Shown one piece after another: positions 26,317 through 34,772 of a stretch of 64,000 nucleotides of DNA. The notes below the pieces were generated by a model. It was not told the origin of the DNA. It saw only the letters and a list, made by a program, of their open reading frames with translations, and searched no databases. Position numbers and translations under genes: made by a program. The DNA is from JACVRX01 sp963831385 (GTDB lineage: Bacteria; Actinomycetota; Actinomycetes; Jiangellales; Jiangellaceae): contig CAWHPW010000006.1 of assembly GCA_963831385.1 (NCBI GenBank), positions 124,001 through 188,000 on the forward strand, read 5' to 3'. Within the stretch, counting starts at the first letter, position 1, and each line of letters starts with the position of its first letter.

Positions 26317-28005
26317 TCAGGACTCGACGACAACCGGAATGATCATCGGCCGACGGCGGTAGCGCGCGCTCACCCAACGGCCCACCGTGCGTCGGATCGT
26401 CTGCTGGAGTTGGTACACGTCGGCCACACCACTCGCCGCCGCCTGTTCGAGCGCCTCGGCGACCTGTGGCCGGACCTCGGCGAACACGCTGTCGTCCTCG
26501 GAGAACCCGCGGGAATGGATCTCAGGGCCACCGGTGACCTTGCCGGTGACCGAGTCGACCACGACCACGACCGAGATGAAACCTTCCTCACCGAGGATCC
26601 GCCGGTCCTTCAGCGACGCCTCGGCGATACCGCCGACGTTGGACCCGTCGACGTAGACATAACCGCAGGGAACCGTGCCGACGACGCGGGCCACACCATC
26701 GACGAGGTCAACCACCACACCGTCGTCAACCCGGACGATCCGGTCGGCAGGTACGCCCGAGCTCAGTGCCACGCCGGCGTTGGCATGGAGGTGCCGAATC
26801 TCCCCGTGCACCGGCATCACGTTCCTGGGTTTGACCAGGTTGTAGGCGTACAGCAGCTCGGCGGCACTCGCGTGGCCGGACGTGTGCACCATCGCATTTC
26901 CGCGATGGACGACCGTCGCGCCCCACCGGGTGAGCCCGTTGATGACCCGGGCCACCGCATTCTCGTTGCCGGGAATCAGCGACGAGGCGAGCACGACGAC
27001 GTCGCCCGGCTCGATGGTGATGGCCGGGTGGTCGCGGTTCGCCATCCGGGACAATGCCGCCATCGGCTCGCCCTGCGATCCGGTCGACATGAGCACGATC
27101 TCCTCCGGCGCGAGGTCGTCGATGCTCTTGAGATCGACCAGGGTGCCGCCGGGGATCCGCAGGTACCCCAGGTCACGAGCGATTCCCATGTTGCGCACCA
27201 TCGACCTGCCGACAAAGGCGACCTTGCGCCGGTGTGCGACCGATACGTCGAGCACCTGCTGCACCCGGTGAACGTGGCTCGCGAACGACGCGACCACGAT
27301 CCGGCGGGGCGCCTCGGCGAAGATCCGGTCGAGCACCGGCGCGATCTCCCGCTCATGCGGCGTATACCCCGGAACCTCAGCGTTCGTGGAGTCCACCATG
27401 AACAGGTCGACACCGGCGTCACCGAGCCGCGCGAAGGCATTCAGGTCGGTCCGGCGTCCGTCCAGCGGGAGCTGGTCCATCTTGAAGTCGCCGGTGTGCA
27501 GGACCAGCCCCGCCGGCGTCCTGATGGCGAGTGCCAGAGCGTCGGGGATCGAGTGGTTGACGGCGAGGAACTCAACCTCGAACGGGCCGAACCGTTCAGT
27601 TCGTCCCTCGGCGACTTCCAACTGGTAGGCATCGATCTTGTGCTCGACGAGTTTCTCCTCGACGAGGGCAAGGGTGAGTCGTGACCCGACGAGCGGCAGG
27701 TCCGGCTTCTCGCGCAGCAGAAAAGGGACGGCTCCAATGTGGTCTTCGTGACCATGGGTCAGCACGACGGCTTCGACCTGGTCGAGGCGATCCCGGATGT
27801 ACTCGAAGTCGGGCAGGATGAGATCGACTCCCGGCTGGTGGTCCTCCGGGAACAGCACACCGCAGTCGACGATCAGCAGGCGGCCGCCGTACTCGAAGAC
27901 GGTCATGTTCCGCCCGACCTCACCCAGGCCGCCGAGCGGTACGATTCGCAGGCCACCGTCGGAGAGCGGCGGAGGCGACGCCAGCTCGGGGTGGGGATGG
28001 CTCAC
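26317..28005 (-). CDS. rnj: Ribonuclease J
   Basis: 562 residues. Metallo-beta-lactamase core with HGHEDH at residues 84-89 and later HTGDFKMD, a beta-CASP domain (STNAEVPGYT, GSQGEP, HTSGHAS) and the RNase J C-terminal domain. It acts as 5'-3' exonuclease and endonuclease in mRNA decay and rRNA processing. GTG 28005 overlaps the dapA stop (GTGA); the dapA-rnj pair is common in actinobacteria. Confidence 0.94.
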   Translation of the reverse strand: MSHPHPELASPPPLSDGGLRIVPLGGLGEVGRNMTVFEYGGRLLIVDCGVLFPEDHQPGVDLILPDFEYIRDRLDQVEAVVLTHGHEDHIGAVPFLLREKPDLPLVGSRLTLALVEEKLVEHKIDAYQLEVAEGRTERFGPFEVEFLAVNHSIPDALALAIRTPAGLVLHTGDFKMDQLPLDGRRTDLNAFARLGDAGVDLFMVDSTNAEVPGYTPHEREIAPVLDRIFAEAPRRIVVASFASHVHRVQQVLDVSVAHRRKVAFVGRSMVRNMGIARDLGYLRIPGGTLVDLKSIDDLAPEEIVLMSTGSQGEPMAALSRMANRDHPAITIEPGDVVVLASSLIPGNENAVARVINGLTRWGATVVHRGNAMVHTSGHASAAELLYAYNLVKPRNVMPVHGEIRHLHANAGVALSSGVPADRIVRVDDGVVVDLVDGVARVVGTVPCGYVYVDGSNVGGIAEASLKDRRILGEEGFISVVVVVDSVTGKVTGGPEIHSRGFSEDDSVFAEVRPQVAEALEQAAASGVADVYQLQQTIRRTVGRWVSARYRRRPMIIPVVVES

Positions 28006-28910
28006 AGCAGCCCTGCCGCCACCAGGTCCGCTCGCAGTTCGGCCACCTGCTCCTCTGTCGCCTCGACCAAGGGTGAACGCATAGTCCGTGCCGTCAGCAC
28101 TCCGGCGAGCTGCGCGGCCGCTTTGGCCATGATCGCGCCCTGAGTCCGGGTCATGATCGCTCGGACGGCGGGAATCAACTCGCGATGGATACCGACGGCC
28201 TCGGGCAGATCACCGGCGTCGACCGCTTCGACCATCGCGGCGTAGCGCGACGCGGCCACGTGGGCGACCACGCTCACCACCCCGACCGCGCCTTGAGTCA
28301 GATGCGCGAGGTTGAGCGCGTCGTCGCCGGAGTAATAGGCGAGCTCCGTGCGAGTCATCACCTCTGACGACGCGAACAGGTCACCTTTTGCGTCCTTGAC
28401 CGCGACGATCCGTTCGTGGTCGGCCAGCTGAACCAAAGTCTCGGTCGTGATCGCCACGCCAGAGCGACCGGGGATGTCATAGAGCATGACCGGCAGCGCG
28501 GTGGCGTCCGCCACCGCCGTGAAGTGGCGGCGCAGACCCTCCTGCGGAGGCTTGCTGTAGAACGGCGTGACGACCAGCAAGCCGTGTGCGCCGGCTTTCT
28601 CGGCGTGTTGGGCCAGCTCGACGGTGTGATGCGTGTCATAGGTGCCGACTCCGGCGACGACCGTGGCCCGGTCCCCCACTGCGTCCAGCACCGCACGCAG
28701 CAGCTGCTCCTTCTCCGCGTCCGATGTGGTCGGGCTTTCACCGGTCGTGCCGCTGACGACCAGGCCGTCGCACCCTTCGGTGACCAGATTCTCGGCGAGG
28801 CGAGCCGCCCCCTCGAGATCGAGGCCGCCGTCGTCGTGGAACGGCGTCACCATCGCGGTGAGGACACGACCGAAGGGAGCGCTGGCGAGCGTGCTGGGAT
28901 CGTCTGGCAT
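28002..28910 (-). CDS. dapA: 4-hydroxy-tetrahydrodipicolinate synthase
   Basis: 302 residues, class I aldolase of lysine/diaminopimelate synthesis. GTTGE motif at 54-58, catalytic Tyr144 in LYDIPGRSG and Schiff-base Lys172 in VAVKDAKGD. It condenses pyruvate with aspartate semialdehyde. Transcribed with rnj; dapB is about 12 kb away in this window. Confidence 0.95.
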   Translation of the reverse strand: MPDDPSTLASAPFGRVLTAMVTPFHDDGGLDLEGAARLAENLVTEGCDGLVVSGTTGESPTTSDAEKEQLLRAVLDAVGDRATVVAGVGTYDTHHTVELAQHAEKAGAHGLLVVTPFYSKPPQEGLRRHFTAVADATALPVMLYDIPGRSGVAITTETLVQLADHERIVAVKDAKGDLFASSEVMTRTELAYYSGDDALNLAHLTQGAVGVVSVVAHVAASRYAAMVEAVDAGDLPEAVGIHRELIPAVRAIMTRTQGAIMAKAAAQLAGVLTARTMRSPLVEATEEQVAELRADLVAAGLL

Positions 28911-28948
28911 GGTCCTGAAGGCTACCGGTCTGCGAGTCCCTGCCGCGG

Positions 28949-29707
28949 CTATGGTGCGACCCGGCCATTCGCCTCGAACGCGGCGTGGGTCAGTGGCATC
29001 AGCCCCGCCCAGTGGGCTTCCATCTGCTCCGCGACCATCTCGATCTCACGCTGCGGGAATGACGGGAACGCCGCGTCATCTCGCCGAGTTCGCAGGGACA
29101 GGAAATTCATCAGCGAGCGGGCGTTGAACGTTACGTACATCGACGAATAGATGGTCAGCGGCAGCACGATACGCGCCACCTCTCGGGCGACACCCGCGTC
29201 CAGCATCCGCCGATACGCGGCATAGGCCTCCATGCATACCCGACGAGTTTCGGCGTCGACGAGCGCATGCTGCTCGACACTGCCCTCGACGAAGGTGTAG
29301 TGACCGGGCTTGCCCTCCTGGACCAGCTTGCGATCCGGCCCTGGCACGTAGAACACCGGCCGCAGCTCCCGGTACCGCCCGCTCTCTTCGTTGTAGCTTG
29401 CGATCCGGTGTCGCATGTGCTCGCGAAAAACGAAGATCGGGGCATGCACATAGAACGTCATCGAGTTGTGTTCGTATGGCGTGCCATGCTTTGCCCGCAT
29501 TAGGTAGTTTATAAGACCTTTTGATCGCTCTGCGTCTGCCTTGACATCTTCCAGGGACTGCTCGCCCTTGGTCGACACGCGGGCAGCGAACAGCACGTCC
29601 GAGTCGTGTGCACTGGACCGCACCAGCTCGACGGTCACGTCGCTGCGGAACTCGACCGGCGGACCGTTCTCGTCTTCGTACGCCGCTTTGCTCTGCGTCA
29701 TGGTCAC
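28949..29707 (-). CDS. thyX: FAD-dependent thymidylate synthase ThyX
   Basis: 252 residues. The ThyX motif RHRx7S is complete (Arg99 to Ser109, RHRIASYNEES), followed by GRYREL. Makes dTMP using FAD and methylenetetrahydrofolate. GTG 29707 has GGAGG six bases upstream; ATG 29701 is the alternative. An 18-bp perfect palindrome lies 37 bases upstream. Confidence 0.95.
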   Translation of the reverse strand: MTMTQSKAAYEDENGPPVEFRSDVTVELVRSSAHDSDVLFAARVSTKGEQSLEDVKADAERSKGLINYLMRAKHGTPYEHNSMTFYVHAPIFVFREHMRHRIASYNEESGRYRELRPVFYVPGPDRKLVQEGKPGHYTFVEGSVEQHALVDAETRRVCMEAYAAYRRMLDAGVAREVARIVLPLTIYSSMYVTFNARSLMNFLSLRTRRDDAAFPSFPQREIEMVAEQMEAHWAGLMPLTHAAFEANGRVAP

Positions 29708-29743
29708 GCCGGCCCTCCCCCTCGTCTGGTCGCTCGCAGCCTA

Positions 29744-29761
29744 GTTGTCGGCGCCGACAAC
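29744..29761. promoter_or_regulatory. 18-bp perfect palindrome upstream of thyX (candidate operator)
   Basis: GTTGTCGGCGCCGACAAC is fully self-complementary and centred about 45 bases before the thyX start. It could bind a dimeric repressor. I recognise no specific regulator. It lies in the otherwise gene-free stretch 29708-29994. Confidence 0.45.
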
Positions 29762-29994
29762 ACCCTTTGCGGCGTGCACCTGCGACAGCCACGCGCCGCA
29801 CGGATGTTTGAGCTGGCGGTCTGTCCGGGCAGGGCTGCATCGTGCGTCATCGTGACGGATTGGGCCGCCATGCTCGGCCGGCATTTGCCGCCCCGACGGC
29901 CAGTTATGACTTCTCCCCAAACATGAGGTCACGGATTGGCGACGACACGTCGAATGAACTGCGCCGCGTGGCCGGCTGGGTGCACTCTGAATAC

Positions 29995-30459
29995 ATGGTC
30001 TTGCAGGGGACCATCGGCCGGTTCGTGCGCTGGGGGATGATTCACGGCCCCGCGTGGGGTTTGCTCGTCGCGATCCCGCTGGCGATCTTCGGTGACATCG
30101 GGGCCAGCGAGGTGCAAATCGTGCTCGCCGGGCTGCTCGGCGGAATGATCGCCGGACCGCTGCTCGGGTTCGCTGCGGGCGTTGCGTGCTTGTTCGCCGA
30201 GTTGGTCCCGAAGTGGATCCTCGATGCGCCTGACTACGTGGCCGTCGCGACAGTTGCCGGAATCGTCGGGGGCGTCGCCTGGCCGGTGCTCGAGCTGGGT
30301 CGGTCCGGCCCCGTCACGGGCATGGTCGCGGTCGTCGTGCTCACGGCCGTGCCCGCGATCGACGCCGCTCGCAGCGCGCCACGTCTGCTCTTCCCGGCGG
30401 CGTCGGAATCCTTGGCAACGGCGGCAGCAGATGCCGCCGCGGGTCGTCAGGCGTCGTAG
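29995..30459 (+). CDS. Small hypothetical membrane protein
   Basis: 154 residues from ATG 29995 (MVLQGTIGRFVRWGMIHG), with about four hydrophobic segments rich in Gly/Ala/Val. No recognised family. ATG 29923 would add 24 residues; neither start has a clear ribosome site. The 3' end overlaps the convergent paaE by 13 bases. Confidence 0.6.
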   Translation: MVLQGTIGRFVRWGMIHGPAWGLLVAIPLAIFGDIGASEVQIVLAGLLGGMIAGPLLGFAAGVACLFAELVPKWILDAPDYVAVATVAGIVGGVAWPVLELGRSGPVTGMVAVVVLTAVPAIDAARSAPRLLFPAASESLATAAADAAAGRQAS

Positions 30460-31550
30460 TCCAGAGAGACTTCTGGCGTGCTCGGATGTGACTGGCAGGT
30501 CAGCACGTAGCCCGCATTCACTTCGTCCTCTTCCAGGGCGAAGTTCCGCTCCATCTCCAGCTTGCCGTCGAGGAGCTTTGCCCGGCAGGTGCCACAGACG
30601 CCGCCCTTGCAGGCGAACGGAGCGTCGTTCCGGACGCGTAGGACGGCCTCGAGCACGGTCTCATCCGGATCCGCCAGCTCCACCGTGCTTCGCCGGCCAT
30701 CCAGCACTGCGGTCACGACGCTGCGGGCCGCCGGGCGATCCACCAGTGGCGGCGAGGTCGGCGGCTCCCCCACATGGAACAGCTCGGAGTGAATGTGACC
30801 CCGGTCGACACCACGGCCGAGCAGGACCCGGCGCGCCGTCGTCACCAGCTCGAGGGGACCGCACAGGTACCACTCGTCCACCGTGTCCGGCGGGACCAAG
30901 GTGTCAAGGAAGCTCTGGAGCCGAGGCTCGTCGATCCGGCCCGACAGCAAGTCGGTCTCCCGTGCCTCACGGGACAGCACGTGGACGAGATGAAGCCGGT
31001 CCGGGTAGACGTCCTTGAGGTCGGCGAGGTCGTCGAGGAACATCACCGTCTGGCTGGTCCGGTTGCCGTAGACGAGCGTGATCCGACTGGCCGGCTCGGT
31101 CTGCAAGATCGAGGCGATGATCGAGATGATCGGGGTGATGCCGCTGCCTGCGGCAATAGCCACGTAGTGCTTGGCGTTCGCTGGGTCGAGGTGGGGGGTG
31201 AACCGGCCGGCCGGGGTCATGACGTCGAGCTCGTCGCCCGGTGCCATAGCGCCCAGCGCGAACGAGGAGAAGGTTCCATCGGGAATGCGCTTGATCGCGA
31301 TTCGCAGCCGTCCCGAGCCTTGTGGCGAGCAGATCGAGTAGCTGCGCCGGACCCCGTCGCCGCCGGGCACCGAGACGTTGACGTGTTGACCCGCCGTGAA
31401 CGCGTAGTCGTCGCGGAGATGAGATGGCACGTCGAACGTCACCGCCACTGCGTCGGCCGTGAGCCGCTCGACCGAGGCGACCCGCAGCCGGTGGAAGACG
31501 GAGTGCCGCCGGGTCGCTGGCCGAACAAGCTGGGTGTCCGTTGCGGTCAT
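30447..31550 (-). CDS. paaE: 1,2-phenylacetyl-CoA epoxidase reductase subunit PaaE
   Basis: 367 residues. Ferredoxin-NADP-reductase-type FAD and NAD domains (VSVPGGDGVRRSYSICSPQG, AGSGITPIISI) are followed by a plant-type [2Fe-2S] domain with CKGGVCGTC and a later Cys (LTCQSHP). It passes electrons from NADPH to the PaaAC oxygenase, which epoxidises the ring of phenylacetyl-CoA. Last gene of the paaABCDE operon. Confidence 0.95.
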   Translation of the reverse strand: MTATDTQLVRPATRRHSVFHRLRVASVERLTADAVAVTFDVPSHLRDDYAFTAGQHVNVSVPGGDGVRRSYSICSPQGSGRLRIAIKRIPDGTFSSFALGAMAPGDELDVMTPAGRFTPHLDPANAKHYVAIAAGSGITPIISIIASILQTEPASRITLVYGNRTSQTVMFLDDLADLKDVYPDRLHLVHVLSREARETDLLSGRIDEPRLQSFLDTLVPPDTVDEWYLCGPLELVTTARRVLLGRGVDRGHIHSELFHVGEPPTSPPLVDRPAARSVVTAVLDGRRSTVELADPDETVLEAVLRVRNDAPFACKGGVCGTCRAKLLDGKLEMERNFALEEDEVNAGYVLTCQSHPSTPEVSLDYDA

Positions 31551-31553
31551 TCC

Positions 31554-32036
31554 TCAGAGCGCCTTCACGTGGTCGAAAGGCTCGAGGCAAGAACGGCACG
31601 TCCACAACGACTTGCACGCGGTCGAGCCGAACCTGCTGGTCTCTCGGGTGTCCGGCGAGCCGCACAACGGGCAGCGCACCGACAACGTGAGCCCCACCGG
31701 ACCGGCCCGGTGCGGCGGCGCAATTCCATGGTGACGCAGCGCGGCGCGGCCAGCGTCGGTAATCCAGTCCGTCGTCCACGCTGGCGCCAGAACGAGGCGG
31801 ACCTCGGCATCCGTATGCCCGGCATCGGCAAGGCGTTCGACGACGTCGGCCCGGATCGCGTCCATGGCGGGGCAGCCCGAGTACGTCGGTGTGATCTCGA
31901 CGACGATGCGGCCGTCCGGTTCGAACCGGACGTCGCGCAGCACACCGAGATCCTCGATCGTGATAACGGGCAGCTCCGGGTCAGGCACGGCCGCGACCAG
32001 GGCCCGAACATCGGTGGCCGCCACTGCGCTCACCAT
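31554..32036 (-). CDS. paaD: Phenylacetyl-CoA epoxidase assembly factor PaaD
   Basis: 160 residues: MIP18/DUF59 domain (PDPELPVITIEDLGVLRDV, TYSGCPAMDAI), the paaD-specific PAWTTDWITDAGR, and a C-terminal zinc-ribbon-like CPLCGS...CRSC ending EPFDHVKAL. PaaD is needed for Fe-S maturation of PaaE. ATG 32036 and GTG 32033 (overlapping the paaC stop as GTGA) are both possible; GGGGG upstream fits GTG better. Confidence 0.93.
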   Translation of the reverse strand: MVSAVAATDVRALVAAVPDPELPVITIEDLGVLRDVRFEPDGRIVVEITPTYSGCPAMDAIRADVVERLADAGHTDAEVRLVLAPAWTTDWITDAGRAALRHHGIAPPHRAGPVGLTLSVRCPLCGSPDTRETSRFGSTACKSLWTCRSCLEPFDHVKAL

Positions 32037-32827
32037 GTCGCCCCCGGATGCGCCCGGTGCAGATGCTGCATCTCGGCCAGCAAGTAGCCCATCGCTTCGG
32101 TATGCAGCCCGCGCCTGCCACCGTGGCCGTGAAACGCCGGCTCGGGCATCGCCAATGTCGCTTCGGCGAGCACGGCCGCCACGAAGATCTCCCACGGATC
32201 GCGCAGCGCGCTGGGATCGACGCCGACGCCAGCCAGCTTCTCCACCACCGGCGAGGGGTCGAACATCTCGGCCACGTACGGCCAGATCTCGTCCAGCCCA
32301 GTCTGTATCCGTCGGTGGCTCTCCTCGGTTCCATCGCCGAGACGCAGTACCCACTGAACCGCATGGTCCCGGTGGTACGCGACCTCCTTCACCGCCTTCC
32401 CTGCCACCGCCGCCAGCCTGCCGTCCGTGCTCGTCCGCAGCCGGTCGTAGAGCTCGTACTGATACGACGAAAACGCCAGTTGCCGGGCGATGGTGAGCCC
32501 GAAGTCGCCATTGGGACGCTCGACGATCTGCAGGTTGCGGAAGTCGCGTTCGTCGCGCAGGTAGGCGAGGTCGTCTTCGTCTCGCCCGGCCCCCTCGAGC
32601 TCACCGGCGTACGTCAGCAGTGACCTCGCCTGACCAAGCAGGTCCAGGCCGATGTTAGCCAGTGCGACGTCCTCCTCCAGCTGGGGAGCAGAGGCGATCC
32701 ACTCCCCCAGCCGGTGCGAGAGCACCAGCGCGTCGTCGGCCAGACCCAAGACGTATTCGGTCAGTGGCGTCGACGGAGAGATCGCGCCGGACCTGCCGTC
32801 CCAGGTACCGGGCGTCACGGTGCTCAT
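32030..32827 (-). CDS. paaC: Phenylacetyl-CoA epoxidase structural subunit PaaC
   Basis: 265 residues, ferritin-like helical protein. Typical patterns are LTEYVLGLADDALVLSHRLG, DEDDLAYLRDERDFRNLQIVE and VAYHRDHAVQWVLRLGDGTEES. It partners with PaaA as structural, non-catalytic subunit. Overlaps paaB by ATGA. Confidence 0.94.
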   Translation of the reverse strand: MSTVTPGTWDGRSGAISPSTPLTEYVLGLADDALVLSHRLGEWIASAPQLEEDVALANIGLDLLGQARSLLTYAGELEGAGRDEDDLAYLRDERDFRNLQIVERPNGDFGLTIARQLAFSSYQYELYDRLRTSTDGRLAAVAGKAVKEVAYHRDHAVQWVLRLGDGTEESHRRIQTGLDEIWPYVAEMFDPSPVVEKLAGVGVDPSALRDPWEIFVAAVLAEATLAMPEPAFHGHGGRRGLHTEAMGYLLAEMQHLHRAHPGATW

Positions 32828-33108
32828 AGGTGGCGCACCTCGTCGGGGATGTCGTAGAACGTCGGATGCCGATAAACCTTGTCACCGGCCGGGTCGAAGA
32901 AAGCGTCCTTCTCCTCCGGACTGCTTGCCGTGATCGCGGCGGCGGGAATAACCCAGATGGACACGCCCTCCTGCCTGCGGGTGTAGACATCGCGAGCGTT
33001 GCGAAGCGCCATGGCAGCATCCGGCGCGTGCAGGCTCCCGGCGTGGATATGGGAGAGCCCGCGTCGGCTACGGATGAACACCTCCCACAGCGGCCAGTCG
33101 CGACTCAT
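32824..33108 (-). CDS. paaB: Phenylacetyl-CoA epoxidase subunit PaaB
   Basis: 94 residues, the normal size. MSRDWPLWEVFIRSRRGLSH begins the family sequence, followed by HAGSLHAPDAAMALRNARDVYTRR. ATG 33108 overlaps the paaA stop (ATGA); upstream in-frame residues are not PaaB. It joins the multicomponent oxygenase and probably bridges PaaAC dimers. Confidence 0.95.
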   Translation of the reverse strand: MSRDWPLWEVFIRSRRGLSHIHAGSLHAPDAAMALRNARDVYTRRQEGVSIWVIPAAAITASSPEEKDAFFDPAGDKVYRHPTFYDIPDEVRHL

Positions 33109-34055
33109 GCAGCATCCCTCGCACTGGCGTGCTTCACGGCGTAGACCTCTGCGGCGTCCCGAACCCATGACCCGTCGGTGTGGGCTCGGACGCGGTGCTC
33201 GATCCGCTGCTGGTTGCACGGTCCGTCGCCAGAGATCACCCGGCGCAATTCGTCCCAGTCAGGTGCGGTGAAGTCGTAGTGCCCACGCTCGGCATTCCAG
33301 CGCAGGTCCGGGTCGGGAATCGTCAGGCCGAGGACATGCGACTGAGGGACCGTCATGTCGACGAACTTCTGCCGCAGCTCGTCATTGCTGAAGCGCTTGA
33401 TCCCCCAGGCCATGGATTTGCCGGTGTGAGTCGACTCCGAATCCGGCGGCCCGAACATGGCCAGGCTGGGGTACCACCAGCGGTCGAGCGCGTCCTGAGC
33501 CATCGCCTTCTGGGCCGGTGTGCCTCGAGACAGCGTGAGCAGCGACTCGAATCCCTGGCGCTGGTGGAACGACTCCTCCTTGCAGATGCGCACCATCGCC
33601 CGCGCGTACGGGCCGTACGAACACCGGCACAGCGGCACCTGGTTGGTGATGGCGGCCCCGTCGACCAGCCATCCGATCGTGCCCATGTCGGCCCAGGTCA
33701 GCGTCGGGTAGTTGAAGATCGACGAATACTTCTGCTTGCCCGCGTGCAGGAGGTCGAGCAGCTCGGCGCGGGAGACGCCGAGAGTCTCTGCGGCGGCATA
33801 CAGATAGAGCCCGTGGCCGGCTTCGTCCTGCACCTTGGCCATCAGGATCGCCTTTCGCCGTAGGCTCGGCGCCCGGGTGATCCAGTTGCCTTCCGGCTGC
33901 ATGCCGATGATCTCCGAGTGCGCGTGCTGGGCGATCTGCCGCACCAGCGAGCGCCGGTAGTCCTCAGGCATCCAGTCCCGCGGCTCGATCCTGCCGTCGG
34001 CGTCGATCAGCGCCTGGAACTCCGCCTGACGCTGCTCAGACATGGTCGCATCCAT
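33105..34055 (-). CDS. paaA: Phenylacetyl-CoA epoxidase catalytic subunit PaaA
   Basis: 316 residues. Ferritin-like di-iron protein with ligand-bearing segments HSEIIGMQPEGNWI, KVQDEAGHGLYLY and RICKEESFHQRQGFE. It is the catalytic oxygenase subunit acting on phenylacetyl-CoA. ATG 34055 (MDATMSEQ) is used; ATG 34043 is possible. First gene of the operon; the CoA ligase, ring-opening enzyme and regulator genes are not in the window. Confidence 0.95.
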   Translation of the reverse strand: MDATMSEQRQAEFQALIDADGRIEPRDWMPEDYRRSLVRQIAQHAHSEIIGMQPEGNWITRAPSLRRKAILMAKVQDEAGHGLYLYAAAETLGVSRAELLDLLHAGKQKYSSIFNYPTLTWADMGTIGWLVDGAAITNQVPLCRCSYGPYARAMVRICKEESFHQRQGFESLLTLSRGTPAQKAMAQDALDRWWYPSLAMFGPPDSESTHTGKSMAWGIKRFSNDELRQKFVDMTVPQSHVLGLTIPDPDLRWNAERGHYDFTAPDWDELRRVISGDGPCNQQRIEHRVRAHTDGSWVRDAAEVYAVKHASARDAA

Positions 34056-34076
34056 CGTCCCAGGCTACGTGGCAGA

Positions 34077-34115
34077 TGTGACACTTGTCGAGCAGATCTG
34101 CCGTCACGTGTCACA
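34077..34115. promoter_or_regulatory. Inverted repeat between paaA and the divergent clp-like gene
   Basis: TGTGACAC (34077-34084) and GTGTCACA (34108-34115) form 8-bp arms 23 bases apart, starting 22 bases upstream of the paaA start. A second inverted pair, GGCAGAT/ATCTGCC, overlaps it. A dimeric regulator such as a TetR-type PaaR could bind here, controlling one or both divergent genes. No regulator gene is adjacent. Confidence 0.4.
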
Positions 34116-34166
34116 AGTCTGTTGGCGCTTGCCAGGCCCGTTGAGCGGGAGGAAGCTCACAGCACG

Positions 34167-34772
34167 ATGTTCGAGAGGTTCACCGACCGCGCACGGCGCG
34201 TCGTGGTCTTGGCCCAGGAAGAGGCCAGGACGCTCAACCACAACTACATCGGCACCGAGCACATCCTGCTGGGCCTGATCCACGAGGGCGAAGGAGTCGC
34301 GGCCAAAGCGCTGCACGAGTTGGGGATCTCGCTGGAGGCCGTGCGTCAGCACATCGAAGAGATCATCGGGCAGGGCACGATTGCGCCGAGCGGACACATC
34401 CCGTTCACGCCCCGGGCGAAGAAGGTGCTCGAGCTGAGCCTGCGCGAGTCATTGGACCTGGGACACAACTACATCGGCACCGAGCACATCCTGCTCGGCC
34501 TCGTTCGCGAAGGGCAGGGTGTCGCGGCCCAGGTGCTGGTAAGACTCGGTGCGGACCTCAAACAGGTCCGCCAGCAGGTCATCGAGTTGTTGTCCGGACA
34601 TCATGGCGACGAGGGCTTCGATGGTCTGGCTGCGGCCGCCGAGCGAGAGTTCGGTACATATGACGAGGTCATCGTCCTGCTTCGAGACATCGCCCGGCGG
34701 GTCAAGCGGATCGAGCAACGGCTGGCACGAGACGACGACGCGGACGACGACGAGGCCCATGGCCACGGCTGA
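34167..34772 (+). CDS. Stand-alone ClpC N-terminal-domain protein (ClpC2-like)
   Basis: 201 residues starting MFERFTDRARRVVVLAQEEA. Two Clp_N repeats are present (HNYIGTEHILLGL at 25-37 and 100-112). This region is almost the same as the N-domain of full-length actinobacterial ClpC1, but no ATPase domain follows. The last 55 residues are a coil-forming segment (VIVLLRDIARRVKRIEQRL) and an acidic His-containing tail. Phe2 and Phe80, which contact cyclomarin in ClpC1, are kept. In mycobacteria a similar protein, ClpC2, binds such antibiotics and shields ClpC1. GGAGG lies 14 bases upstream, rather far. Confidence 0.88.
   Translation: MFERFTDRARRVVVLAQEEARTLNHNYIGTEHILLGLIHEGEGVAAKALHELGISLEAVRQHIEEIIGQGTIAPSGHIPFTPRAKKVLELSLRESLDLGHNYIGTEHILLGLVREGQGVAAQVLVRLGADLKQVRQQVIELLSGHHGDEGFDGLAAAAEREFGTYDEVIVLLRDIARRVKRIEQRLARDDDADDDEAHGHG

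Noticed and set aside
34121..34134. TGGC-GCTT-GCCA palindrome upstream of the ClpC2-like gene as a possible ClgR site
   Set aside because: It does not match the ClgR box forms I know closely enough to claim it.
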